From contig JALNQF010000045.1 in the NCBI GenBank assembly GCA_028456385.1, positions 186,001-250,000 of the forward strand: DNA of 64,000 bases, in the 5' to 3' direction. Made by a program: the position numbers and the translations under genes. The notes under the pieces are model-generated. The model was not told where the DNA came from. It did no database searches and saw only the letters and a list, made by a program, of their open reading frames with translations. The DNA is from Ophiosphaerella korrae (taxonomy: Eukaryota; Ascomycota; Dothideomycetes; Pleosporales; Phaeosphaeriaceae). How positions within the stretch are numbered: position 1 is the stretch's first letter; each line of letters begins with the position of its first letter. Of the stretch, positions 47,104-58,473 are shown piece after piece.

Positions 47104-48844
47104 TTAGTGCAGAGCGTCGACGCTTTCAAGCTTAGGAATGATGAAGTCAGGCTCTGAATCCCGGCGCATGCCCGTTGCTTCGCCTTCTCGTTTGATACGA
47201 AGCTTTTCCATCAATTTCCCGATAGTAACGTATTCCAGGGGCTCTACAACGAAGCCGGCATGCTGTGATTGGAAGAAGTTCATTACAAGCTCTAGTGCGC
47301 GTGCAGCGTCTTCTTGCGACGGCGTAATGGGCGACGAATCGGCAGAAGATCCCTTGTCGTCGCTGTGATTTGATGGAAGAGGGGGTGGTTGCATCGAATG
47401 GTTGATTTGGGTAGGTGATACAGACATCGCTTCGTCTATTGCAGCTAGAGATCCAGGGAGTTCTGCCATAGGAGAATCAAGGGCCCCACTGCTAATAAAT
47501 TTTGGAGTTAGTGCATCGGAAGATCCTGGTGGTGACATGTATTGCTCTACGCCTATCAGCATCGGAAAGGTTTGACTTCGTGGCCGTTGAAAGTTGTTGC
47601 TTCCTGGCTGCCCGTTTGCAGACTGTCGTCCCATAAAGGGACTTGGACCACATGCTGAATCGGGCGTGAAAAATGGAGAAGAAAGTGAAGTTGGGCTTGT
47701 AGCACCAGCTGAGAACGATGACGGCGCAGTGTCCGTAAAGACGCTGGATAACGAAGTATTACTCTGTGAATGAAATGGCCGGCGTTGAGTTGAGAAATCG
47801 TAGGTGTCTGGACTTTCGCTCTTTAGGTTTTCTGTGCTCTTTTTGACTGCAACGGTTGTGTTGGAGGGTGATACTCCGCCTGGAGACGTAGGCGAAATGG
47901 CCCCTGGAGTCTGTGCGGTAGACGGCGGATTCGATGTTCCCTCTGACTCCTCCGCTATTGAGCCTTTCCTCGACCTAGCTCCCATAAGATGATTCTTCTG
48001 TTTAAATTTTTCTAGCCAACTGGTGCTGTTCGCCTTCGTGTGGCTGTCTGAATTACCCACCGTGGATGCAAAGAAGCGAGCCTTGTCTCGAATTAGACTA
48101 TCATTGAGCGGCAGTCCTTGCCTTTGGTGATTTCTAGCCCAATTTGCAAGTGCCCGTTCGATGTCAGGAAACTTGCCCTTGGAACGTTTGATGGGGGAGC
48201 GGTTCCCATCGTCCTGGTACAGGTATTTTTCCTTCTGGCGCAACACCTTTGAAACAGTACTACACAGCTATCAGCACGGAAAGACGTATAGAGACAAGCA
48301 GCAGTACCTTCTCTCTACTCCAAACATAGCTAGGGTCTCTTGTTAGGAACAGCCAGCTCAAGAGGTCGATGGATACAGACATACCTCCGATTTCGGTTTG
48401 CTTTACAGTGGGATTGTCCTCATGATATTGACACATCCGTCTCCGATCTGAGTCAGTGAGGGTTTTGCGTGGTGTCGACGACGTGCGCGAGTGAGTTGAA
48501 GTGGCCGATACTGGAGTAGCTGATGCTGGTGTTATCGGTACGGGTGCAGACGGAAAAATGGGTGGTTGATACGTCGACTGGCTGGTCAACATGCTTGGCC
48601 ATTGTGGCATTATGAGCGGCTGTAGTTGCTGGTGTGTAGTCCTGGGGGTGGGGTGTGAGTGATGAGGTGGGTGCATACCCGCTGCATAGAGTGGCTCCAT
48701 TGGCAGCGGGCCATAGCTAGAGAAGCCGTTGTAATCTTGATGGTGGTGTGGGTTGTATCCAGTGTTGTCGTGCCATGCACCACTATGGTCATCAAAATGA
48801 TCCTGGTGGTGGTGCTGTTCGTGGTCCATTTGCAGCTGGCTCAT
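47104..48844 (-). CDS. CENP-B-type helix-turn-helix DNA-binding protein
   Basis: Three exons, 545 residues: 48844-48385, 48329-48308 (22 nt) and 48259-47104; phases agree. The N-terminus is His/Gln/Pro-rich (HEQHHHQDHFDD). The two DNA-binding helices are KTLTDSDRRRMCQYHEDNP with VKQTEIGAMFGVERSTVSKVL (psq-like, split by two introns), then the CENPB/Tc5-type domain FPDIERALANWARNHQRQGL with LIRDKARFFA and STSWLEKFKQKNHL. The C-terminal 300 residues are Ser/Pro-rich with no DDE transposase core. Relatives are domesticated pogo-type DNA-binding proteins such as the fission yeast CENP-B homologues and ARS-binding proteins. A nuclear role in transcription or chromatin is likely. Intact. Confidence 0.88.
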
Positions 48845-50577
48845 GTCCGTCGCAGTTGAACTAGTGGACGTTCTATATTCGTGCGAAGATAGCAGTAGTG
48901 TCGGTGTCAGATGCTAGCAAGAGCAATGTGTCTATCTAGCATTTGCGCCGTGGTGTTTCTGTTCTTTGATGTGTGAGTGATCTCAGACCGACGGCGTGCA
49001 TGCATGCATAAAGTGACGTTCTGGATCCTGAAGCGAAACAACAGCGACGAGGATAAGGATGTACCACTGCGATTACGGGGCTTAGGCTGACAAAAAGCGC
49101 CGTAGTATGACAGAGGCCCACACAAAATAGTATGAAGCAGCGCGGCAAGGCAGTGAGCTCAAATGGAAGGATAGGAACTGCAGGGAAATGCCTGGCGCGG
49201 CGGGCCTGCAGCGCGTACTTGAAGAGGAGTCTGGGGAGTCTGGTACAAGCCCTGGTGTGTGCGATGCGGGCTGCAGCTATGCGGGAGAGGGGCCCTGTTT
49301 GTTTCGAGCCCAAGCGTGCCGACGAAGGCTGGCTCGATGGCTTGTGCGCTTCAAATCCTGGACGCCATCAGGCCAAGCGACGAGCAGCGACGTTGGGGTT
49401 AGCGTGTGCGGGTCTCATCGGGGATGTGCCCCTAGCAACTGCGACGGGCCAGAATTATGCGGCCGCCTGGCTCAAGCGCAAGAGCACATCCCAGCACATG
49501 CCCTCCACGCCTGTCTCTGTTACGGCAAATGGGATGTCGAGGCGAACTGACGGCTAGTATCATCCCATCAGGGCCATCCCACCGCTTTGCACCTCTACGG
49601 CCGGCTAATCTGATACTTCCCCAACCAGGCATAGTAGCAGCGGACGCGCCATATTGGCAGTGCATTGCTTGGAACCCTAGCTGCGCACTTCTCTGGACGT
49701 TGTCGTGCGCTCGTGGCGCGACGCCGATTGCGTTCTAGGAATTGCTACTCAGGTACGCGACATGGTGGCGACTCCCACAGCCTGGTCAAGACGTCAATCA
49801 TCGGCGGTGCATAAAGGAGTAGCAGAATCTGTCCACGGCTGAAACGCTTTCGGAGTGTTGCAATAATCGCGCCCACCAAGAGGCGAGCCATTGAGGACTC
49901 ATTAGGTTTTGCCGAACAGCCACTCACAGCTGAGAGCGATAATAAATTAGCGCCCGACCGACAACGAGCTATCTGAGTCGCCAGCAAGACGAGGACCCCT
50001 GCTGGTTTTCTCCGAGTTGGCTACTGTGTTCGTTAGAAACCAATAAGAAAAGCCAACAACTGCAAAATTGGGCCAGGTAATGCTGATCGTCTCATCGTAT
50101 TCCCTGAGATTCCGAAGTAAACAATATGGGAAAAGAAAGCTGACACCGTTCCAATACCTAGCAGTGGCGGCGTCTCACCACGAGGCTTCGTTGAGCCGTC
50201 AAGTCCGTTGGTACGCCTTCTCGGCAGCAGAGCCACCATGTGTTATTGATAGCTTGCGGACGGCAACGGACCGCCACAGTCCCTCGTGGACTGGCGAATA
50301 GTAGGTACGATCCGCTCCGTAAGCTGTTTTGTTCAAAGTAAGCGTAGGGGCTGATGCCGGCGCAATGCTTTAGGACGATTACTTTGGCCAATCCAAGCTG
50401 CGAAGTCGGCCTCGAGCCTCGCCCTACTCGTCATCCTTCAGATCATGTCCAATCCTCCTATTGATATCGCAGTGAGACATATTTAGCCATCCAGATGCCT
50501 CCCCTCGCTCCACTTGCTCTGTATCGCAAGAGCCGGAAGCCCTGCATGCCGGAAGATCTCACGTCACAAGACTCGAT
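48845..50577. other. Intergenic between CENP-B-type gene and DRG1
   Basis: About 1.7 kb, upstream of the CENP-B-type gene and downstream of DRG1. Overlapping open frames at 49.1-49.7 kb reflect GC-rich DNA. No gene called. Confidence 0.4.
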
Positions 50578-52005
50578 CTACCGTTTTACGATCGTGACTG
50601 GACGACATATGAGTTCAGGGCAATCCACTAATAGTCTCAAGCCGGGGGGAAGTACATACCAATATCTTCATCGGCGAGCTCGTGTGAGAGGCCCACGCGC
50701 TGGGGCTGGTGTTTACACGATTTGCCGTAGACGATAGCGTGCTTGAATTGCTCCAGGATCGTCTTGTGGATCGAGTTGCACTTCCTTCGTGTTAGCGACT
50801 ATTGTCACGGCAGCAAGCGAGAAACTCACGAAGTCTTCAATCGTACAGGCTGTGGATCGCAAGACGACTGGTGCGGAGTAGTCTGGCATCCGGCCCTTAG
50901 GCTTCGTGTAAACACGGACAAGGTTCAAGTTCTCCCACATCTGCTCGAGTAGCTCGTCGATGTTCCAACCATGCTCAGAGCTGATGGGGCAAGCATGTGG
51001 AATCCGATAGAGCAAATCAAGCTCTTCGATTGTAATGGCGTCAATTTTGTTGAGCGCGTAGATGACGGGAATATAGCTTCGGCCCTTTGCTTCAATGACA
51101 TCGATCAAATCGTCCACGGTAGCATCACACCGGATAGCAACGTCGGCATTTGCCATACGGTACTCGCTCAATACAGCCTTGATCTCATCGTGGTCGATAT
51201 GTGAGAGCGGAACGGTTGAGGTGATATTGATACCACCCTTGTCTTTTTTCTTGAGGACAATATTGGGCGGGCTTTTGTTAATTCGAATACCAAAACCTTC
51301 CAGCTCGTTCTCAATGACTCGCTTATCAGTCAGGGGTTTATTGACATCAAGCACGATGAAGATCAAATGGCACGTCTTTGCAACTGCAATGACCTGACGT
51401 CCTCGGCCCTTACCATCTTTGGCGCCTTGAATAATACCAGGCAGATCAAGCATCTGGATTTTGGCTCCATTATACATGACTTGCCCAGGAACTGTGGTAA
51501 GCTGTGGAAGGGTCAGCAAAGATCGCCAGCCCAAGCGTTAGTTCACCGACCGTCGTGAACTCATATGCTGCAGCTTCCGAATGCTGTCCAGTCAATCGGC
51601 TCATAAGCGTGCTTTTTCCCACTGAGGGGAAGCCTATGAAACCCACACTGGCAACACCAGTTCGAGCAACATCGAAACCAACACCAGCGCCACCTCCTCC
51701 GCCACTGCTTGGCTCAAGAAGCTCTCTCTTGAGTTTTGCAAGTTTCGCCTTCAATTGCCCTAGCCATATATAAGCATGTTGATATGCACTTTACGAACAA
51801 TAGCCATACCAAGGTGGAAAGACGTGGCTTTATTCTTTTGCGTTTTGGCCATCTGGAATAGGAGCGTAAGTTATGATTGAGGTGCGTACGGGCTGGTATT
51901 GTCTTACTTCGGCCTCGATGTCTTTAATCTATTTCGCGATTTACGTCAGCTTTTGCGCACAGTGTGTAGTAGAATAGCGCTCACCTTATCCACTGTAGTC
52001 GCCAT
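50578..52005 (-). CDS. DRG1/Rbg1-type GTP-binding protein
   Basis: Seven exons, 368 residues, matching the family length: 52005-51985, 51928-51908, 51852-51810, 51759-51551, 51501-50830, 50780-50660 and 50597-50578. It begins MATTVDKIKDIEAEMAKTQ. GTPase motifs: G1 [10 protein letters not shown]3 [17 protein letters not shown]4 NKID in [11 protein letters not shown], with G2 EFTTLTTVPG across an intron. After it come the S5D2L-like insert and a C-terminal TGS domain ([31 protein letters not shown]). DRG1 binds translating ribosomes with a partner of the Tma46/DFRP1 type and relieves stalling. Last exon is 20 nt, chosen because it alone restores the conserved C-terminus. Intact. Confidence 0.95.
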
Positions 52006-52524
52006 GCTGCTTGAATTCTGTGTTTGATAGCAATCTGCAAGAAACGTTTGGTGTTGATTTGCTACCCCGAAATTTGAAGCCGCAATTCCCCCGCCTGCGC
52101 GTCATTGCGGTTCGGTGAATCGTTTCGCCGCTCGGCAAACCATTTCCAGGTCGGGTGCTATGCACGCCTAGAACCCTTCACGAAGCTGTCTTTTCCGTAG
52201 GAAGCCGCTGCGACTCTCATGATGCATTGAATTGCCGGCTTCTCCTGCATCGTTCGTGGAGGCACGTATCGCAATGCATGCGTGTACAACCTGCGGTGTA
52301 AACCAGCGAATAGCAATCGACCCACAATCGGAATGGCCAACAACTTACCTAATGTGACTCCGAATTCTGCACCTTTGCGTGTCCCATGCCCCAATTAGCT
52401 TTCCTGATAGATATCTATCTCCCTTCCTTGTCCTTATCTTCCCCTCTTCCACGACATTTCTACACCACTACTTCTGTCTACTCAAAAGCAATATTCCGTC
52501 ACCGTAAGCTTAAGAAACTCCACC
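52006..52524. other. Divergent promoter, DRG1 / cysteine dioxygenase
   Basis: 519 bases between two divergent start codons. A minus-strand open frame of 78 codons (52158-52394) has only a TTG start and no family features, so I do not call it. Confidence 0.45.
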
Positions 52525-53519
52525 ATGCCAGGCATCACCCAGGAACAAGACAATTTTCAGATACTCGTTAAGGCTCTCAGCGAAAAGCTGGGGCCCTGTT
52601 CGGGCATAGACTCTGATGATGTTGATGAAGGAGAACTGCAGCAGCTGATGCAGGACTACAAATCCGAGGAGTCGGACTGGTCGCCATATTTTTTTCCGGC
52701 AGCAGAGATGGCCTATACACGGAATCTGGTAGACAGAGGAAATGGAAAGAGCAACTTGGTACGGTAGTTTCATATTCGCATATATTGAATGTCGCTAACT
52801 GCGAAAGCTAATCCTCGTGTGGTCGCCCGGTCGGGCTAGTCCTATTCATGAGTAAGTTTCTTTGTGCGCCGTCTATTGACATGAAGACACTCCAAGCCAT
52901 GATCACCTTCGCAGGCTATCAAGATCCGATAGCCCTGCACTCCACGTGACGAAGCGACTTTTGTCGCCGATCTAAAGATCGATGCGTCTACAACGTTGGA
53001 GCTCCGGTAAGGATGATAACTCTCAATATCCCTCTACCCTTCACCTGTTGTACAGGACTATGACGATGAGTCGTCGTCCCTAGCTTGTTACATGCGCTTT
53101 AGGCGGCGATGCTAACAGACACCAGTCATGCCAACGCCCATTGTATCATGAAAATCCTCAAGGGTAGTCTCACGGAAACACGCTACGCATGGCCTACAGT
53201 CGAGCGTAACAAGTCCGAAGATCGCCCACTGCAAGTCCTGTCAAGCAAAACATTTGAGAAAGATGAAGTTACCTATATGTCGGACAAGCTTGGACTTCAT
53301 CGGATCTCGAATACCAGCTCCGATGATTATGCCGTCTCATTGCATCGTAAATGCTCCATTATCTCAAATTCCGAATTGTAGTTGATTATCATAGTGTATA
53401 CACCTCCGAATGCGGCAGTATACGGTTGCAACGTCTTTAATGAAGCAAATGGCCACTCGACGCACATCAGCAAGTGCACAACATTCTCTGAATATGGCGT
53501 AAGGCCAGAGCCCGCATGA
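52525..53519 (+). CDS. Cysteine dioxygenase
   Basis: Four exons, 207 residues: 52525-52758, 52808-52851, 53126-53346 and 53395-53519; phases agree. The iron site is complete: the His-x-His pair and downstream context in SPIHDHANAHCIMKIL and the third His in KLGLHRISN. The Cys next to the first pair and the Tyr of SLHLYTPPNAAVYGCNVF are present, as in enzymes with the Cys-Tyr cofactor. The enzyme oxidises L-cysteine to cysteine sulfinate with O2, in the cytosol. The second intron is about 274 nt, longer than usual here; the HDH motif spans it (donor within the Asp codon). Intact; the last housekeeping gene before the repeat-rich end. Confidence 0.93.
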
Positions 53520-54315
53520 GTGAGGATTTTCATGGCATGGGAATTGCATTGAAGGTGTCGTTGAACTCAATGCTCTTTCTTGCGCAATGTTAGTTTTCAT
53601 GCATACTGGTTGTCGTTTGGTCGTCATCATACAGAGATATAGTAGTAATGTGCGTGAACTGCGTGTTGCGAGGCTGTGAAGTGTGGATTTTATCGCGAAA
53701 GCTCCAGATTGTTCTCGAATATGATGATTTTTAAAAGCTTTGTAACCCTCACCAGCCGTTCACTACCTAGATGATCATTTCAGATCACCCATGTGCTCTA
53801 TTGTGTTTGATAACGTTGTTTAAAGTTCTACTCGATGTTCTCAGATTCAACCCTTATCATACCTTTGCACACTTAATGAACAAGATCTGATTTGAACATA
53901 TGATCGTTCTTGAAAAGATTCATCTGATATCACATAGGGTGCACTCTTATGATAACCTGGTCTGAGAGATGATTAGATAAATCTCACTATGCCAACTAGC
54001 CACGGGCTTTGACTCAGGCCCACTCATTGTGGTAGTTATCAACAGTTGTTATACACTCACATAAATTCGTGTTTTCAAACACCTATCCGTGGACTTTTTC
54101 GCCTTCGATTCGCGAGGTCTTACTGCCAGCCTGTTTCCCCTATCACATAGTGTCATTCACTGTGTAATACTCCCTATTTGGCATATTTGGTCTGCGAGTG
54201 TTTTCGCACAATCCCCTTCTCAAGATCAACCCAAAATCGCTTGCAGAAGCTCCAGTTCAGCGGTGCCTCACCGACCTAGAAGTTGTGTAAAATATTCACA
54301 TTTTCTACCGCCATC
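53520..54315. other. Intergenic
   Basis: About 800 bases, AT-rich, no gene recognised. Confidence 0.4.
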
Positions 54316-55368
54316 ATGCGCCCTTCTGTCAAACACCAGGAAACGGATTTCGGCGCACCCGGCCGCCCACATAATTCACGAGCCAACTATTCCGCCGCCT
54401 CTCTCCCTGTCCCATCAAAATGTCGCAGACTCACCACTTGCGATCCTCACTCATCAGGAGAGCCCCTGGTCCCACCACAAGGTCCCACCATCAGCGCTCA
54501 GAGCAGCAACACCTCCCAGCCTCAGCTCAAATCAAGCCCCTCCTGGGATGATACCACATTCTCAGAAACATCCATCTTCCTTTCCGGAAAGCAAAACGGG
54601 AACTGGCGATCCGCTACCGTGCACGCAATCAAGAACCCTAGCACTGTCGCCTCCTCGGCCCAAACATCACTCCAGTGGCCACATGTCCGCGACACACTCG
54701 CCAAAGCCGCAGAATCCGCCTCCAAATCCCTTCAAGAGAGACTGAACTGCGTGTTCGACGGCCAGGATTTGCCTGCCATTCACGACAACGTGATGAATCT
54801 TGTGCCGTCGGTGTCCATGCTTTCGCTGAGAAAAGTCAGCTAGAGCATGGACGCGCTTACGAATATGGCGCAAGACGCAGTTGTGCGCCGTTTCCCGCTG
54901 GAGTTTCTCGACACAGAGTTGGACGGCAATGATTGGGCGTTTGCGAGGCATATGAGCGATAAGGCTCGTAAAGCGCTTGTGAGCTAGCGGATCCGCAAAG
55001 AGTGGCAGGTATTTCGTGCTCATAGACTCCTGTGGTTCAGAGAACTCGATATCGCGTTGATAAATTTGTTTCGGGCGGAGAAGAAATCGTTCAGTGTTGT
55101 ACAGCTCTTTTCGATGACACTAGTTTGGACTGTCGATGTTGTGAATAAGCGCTAGAATTTGGAATTGGATACGGGATTGACGGAAATTGTCGTTGAGGGT
55201 GAGAGTGATTCGTTTGACGTGAGACGCATGACTCTGAATGTAGACATTGAGCTGGCGGAAGAGTTTGGGTGTTTGCGAATAAAGACGTGGAAAGGACAGT
55301 GTTGGATGTGGACGACTGGACAAAGGTTCTTGATTAAAAGTCCGATAGGCATATCAAGTCTTTTTTGA
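54316..55368 (+). pseudogene. Unknown protein gene interrupted by three TAG codons
   Basis: One frame runs 351 codons from the ATG at 54316 to TGA at 55366. It is interrupted only by TAG at 54841, 54985 and 55153. The first 175 codons are Ser/Pro/Thr-rich (SGEPLVPPQGPTISAQSS); later stretches look folded (DALTNMAQDAVVRRFPLEFL, WAFARHMSDKARKALVS, HRLLWFRELDIALINLF). I do not recognise the family. All three stops would be one transition from CAG (or TGG). A shorter real gene ending at 54843 (176 codons) is possible. Confidence 0.4.
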
Positions 55369-55525
55369 GTATTGCAATCTATTAAATAGCCCTATAAGTG
55401 ATCGTAACGTATATCCTTTTTAGTGGAACAACCGGTGCGGCGGAATAATATTTTCTAAGATACAATATCTACGGCAGAAAAGCCTGTTCAAAGAGGTGTG
55501 GAGATCTCTATCTCCTTCATTCATC

Positions 55526-55915
55526 AACGTGTTTTATCACTCCTCGGCCCCCTAAAAACCCACCAAAAATCGCAAAAACCGTACCTTGATATCTTAACAA
55601 CGGTCTAATAATAAATTCCAAAATTTTACAAAAAGCTTCCTATATTAACTTAGAAGCACCTATAGAAGTACTATAGTAATATACCTAGCCGTTATAAAGA
55701 TACTGAGTTTTGACCCCCAATTTTGAGCTAAATTGTAATACCTCTAGAACTATATAATAAATTTACCTTCTAAGTTAAATAAGAGCCTTAAAATAGCTAT
55801 TTAAAGATAGAATTGGGATTCTAGAATTTATTATTAGGCTGTTAAGATATTAAGGTATGGTTTTTGCGATTTTTGGTGGGTTTTTAGGGTGGGCCGAGGA
55901 GTAATATAACACGTT
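55526..55915. mobile_element. MITE-like element, copy 2 (390 bp, RIP-mutated)
   Basis: The arms match over about 90 bases with few differences: AACGTGTTTTATCACTCCTC at the left and the complement of GAGGAGTAATATAACACGTT at the right, continuing through CCCTAAAAACCCACCAAAAA and TCGCAAAAACC in both. The internal sequence is the same family as copy 1 but richer in T/A, with CpA positions changed to TpA, as RIP does. No open frame. Confidence 0.8.
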
Positions 55916-56379
55916 AATAATCTACTTATTAATAATAGCTAGATGAAAAAAATACAGTACTGGAGCTAGTAGCGGTCAATTTACTCGTGGCGGCTTTTTA
56001 TACGTTAGCTTGTCACCCCCTTGAATGTTCCAGGTGTTCCCCCGCAGTGGTCTTTTCGTCACCAGTGGTAATTCCTCGAAGACCAACATTCAGCCCGTCT
56101 ACTGGCTGTGATTAGTGGCAAATCATGCGTCAGCTTGGCAATCGGGCTCTTCTTCAGCACCTCAGCTCTTCAGCCTTTCAGCCTGGCAACAGGTAGACCA
56201 TGAATGCACCCCGCTCAGCATAAACGATACTATACTCCACCCAGCAACCTGAAATAGATCATTTGCTCTCAGGTGCAGGGTGGTGCTCAGAACATGTCAG
56301 TCTATACGACCCGGTATTCTTTGAGTGGATTCAACTCATAGCAGCAGGGCTCATAACGGGTTATCGATAGCAGCAGGGC

Positions 56380-56868
56380 GCGTTTCAGCAAGTTCTCACA
56401 GCGGATCAAACCGCTCAACTTCGCTCATTCTCGAGCCCTGCGCCGACGCCAGCTGATGTTGTGCGTCTTACACAGCAAATTATGGAGGCAAACGCGGGCC
56501 GCAAGAGCCGCCTCTTCGCTTCGCGACTCCAAGGATTCCTAAGCTCCATCCAGCAGTATTGCAAAATCATCGATACATGCGCAGGGCTAAACTAGATAGC
56601 GGCGCTAGTTTGGGGTAGTATCAAACTCGTTCTTTTGGTTGGTGTCCTATTTTACTACCACCGTATTTAGTTTGTGCTTATCGTTTGCTAGGCCTTATCA
56701 AACTTTGTTGAGTGCTTTGACAAGTTATCAAAACTTGTAGCTCAACTGAGTAATTACTGTCCCAGGCTCTCTGAATATGGGAAGCTTTTTCCTATATCAG
56801 TGAGGTCACGACAGGCTCTAGCCGACTTTTATGCTATTTCCAAGTCAAATCTACTCTTGGCATACTGA
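56380..56868 (+). pseudogene. NLR-like N-terminal (DUF7708-type) domain remnant
   Basis: Reads ADVVRLTQQIMEANAGRKSR, FLSSIQQYCKIIDTCAGLN, then a TAG at 56593-56595, then IAALVWGSIKLVLL. An intron with GTTGGT donor and GCTAG acceptor follows (56638-56691), and then LSNFVECFDKLSKLVAQLSN, YCPRLSEYGKLFP and RQALADFYA up to a TGA. This pattern is the helical N-terminal domain of fungal NLR-like STAND proteins. No NACHT or repeat domain follows, and the segment has two stops. TGG to TAG in a CpA context fits RIP. Confidence 0.65.
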
Positions 56869-57106
56869 CTAGGCTAGTAGGGTTTAACCTATTACATCAG
56901 CAGAATCTTACGCGGCTCAACTTCGGCTCAATTCTGCTCAGCGTGAATTACGCTTACTTAGGCTTGCTCATAATCAAAATCATAGTGGCCAATCGGTAAT
57001 TTCCGAATATAAAGTACCCTTCTCAAGGACTAGAGCAGATCAGTCGCTCTCCTTGCAGTAGCGAGCTGAAATATCCTGGGTCTAGAATTGTCCGTAATAT
57101 TCTCGC

Positions 57107-57254
57107 TATCCCTTCTTCCGCCGAGTTGTGCCATATTTTCAATTGAGCCAATCACCATTGCTATTAGAGCGATCATAGCCACGATTGGAGTAACTTAGCC
57201 ACCAGATTTGAGCCAATCACACGAATATGGCACAACCTGGCCTGACAAGGGATA
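57107..57254. repeat. Short inverted repeat, possible small MITE
   Basis: Left arm TATCCCTTCTTCCGCC followed by GAGTTGTGCCATATT (57107-57137); the right arm at 57224-57254 is its imperfect complement (AATATGGCACAAC exact over 13 bases, then AAGGGATA). The motif GAGCCAATCAC is repeated inside next to each arm. Too short to code. Confidence 0.5.
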
Positions 57255-57414
57255 ATATCGTCCTTCCCCTGGTCTTACTCCTGGTTGTGGACATACCTGA
57301 TATCCTGACTCGACCAGGTAGTCACTCCACTATAAAATTATAAATCATAAACACTGCCAACTTCTCAATCCTCATCCTACAGAAGAAGCGTTTTGCCTGC
57401 GAGCCCTAGCTTCC

Positions 57415-58435
57415 ATGTTCCTCGCCGCCCATAATGAAATCTGTAGTAGAGCCGTCTTCATTAGCGTAACGGCAACATTCATCGTCGCCATGCGCCTTAT
57501 CAGCCGCTTCATCATCGTCAAGTACCGCGGCTGTGGCGATTACGCCATTCTACTAGCGTGGGTGAGTGGGCCACTTACAGCCCGAGACCAAAGACTGCAG
57601 CCAAGACTTTGACTTCGACTGATACATCTCCCCCCAGATCCTCGCCTTGGGTATATGCTCCACTATTGGAGTTGGAACCGCTAAAGGCCTTGGGCTCCAT
57701 GAAGGCAGCGTCCCCCTCGCCTGGCGGAGTTCGCTGCTGGTGGCCGAGTATGTAGCTATAGTTCTCTACAATCCGGCGGTAATGGCTGCCAAGACCTCCA
57801 TTCTACTCTACCTCGATTTTGCGCGACACCCGCAGAAATTCCTTCGCATTGGCTCCTTCATCACCCTTGCTGTCATCAATATCGGCGGTTTTGTACTCAC
57901 CTTCGTCACTGCCTTCCAGTGCCGTCCCGTAAGGGCCGCATACGATACCACTGTCGAGAACCCCAGGTGTTTGTCTATCGAGAGTATCTTTCTAGCATCA
58001 GCGCCTGTTAACATCGCCACCGACCTTGCTATTCTCGTCCTGCCCATCCCTGTGCTCACAACATTGTCCCTGCCACTGCGGCAGAAGGCCGTCCTGATAC
58101 TAAGCTTTCTGCTAGGCGTCATTTTCGTCACTGTCGTCGACATCGCTCGTATCTACTACATGCAGCTAGCCGCGGACGACCTCCAACACCAGTCTAGCAC
58201 CAAGTTTACCACAAGCCTGGAGCTCTCTTACAATATCAGCATGGTACTCATGTGGCCTGCCGTCGAGATCAACGTGGGCATCATCTGCGCCTGCATTCCC
58301 ACGCTGAAGCCGTTGCTAAAGCTGTTGACCCCCAAAATGACATCACACCGTGCTCCCAGCATCTCTTCCCAGCGGAAATCCGCTTGGCCAAACTTAGCAA
58401 CGGCTCCCACCACCGCAGATTCGGTTTCTGGATGA
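57415..58435 (+). CDS. Fungal rhodopsin-like (SAT4-type) integral membrane protein
   Basis: Two exons, 314 residues: 57415-57561 and 57638-58435. Seven hydrophobic segments; characteristic blocks are MRLISRFIIVKYRGCGDYAI, ILALGICSTIGVGTAKGLGLH, AAKTSILLYLDF, FQCRPVRAAYD, DLAILVLPIPVLTTLSLPL, LLGVIFVTVVDIARIYY, LELSYNISMVLMWPAVEINV and IICACIPTLKPLL. This is the large fungal 'rhodopsin domain' family seen in plasma-membrane proteins and secondary-metabolite clusters. Biochemical role not established. Intact. Ends 38 bases before the next gene on the same strand. Confidence 0.85.
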
Positions 58436-58473
58436 CGACACATTTATCTGAACACTAGGAACCGCAGATACCA

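Larger units (their letters stand above)
55369..57414. other. Repeat-rich interval
   Basis: About 2 kb of AT-rich DNA holding the second MITE-like copy (55526-55915), a degraded NLR-type fragment (56380-56868) and a small inverted repeat (57107-57254). The rest shows no gene. Confidence 0.5.

Noticed and set aside
52158..52394. 78-codon minus-strand frame upstream of DRG1
   Set aside because: Only a TTG start, no recognised family, lies in a short divergent promoter.
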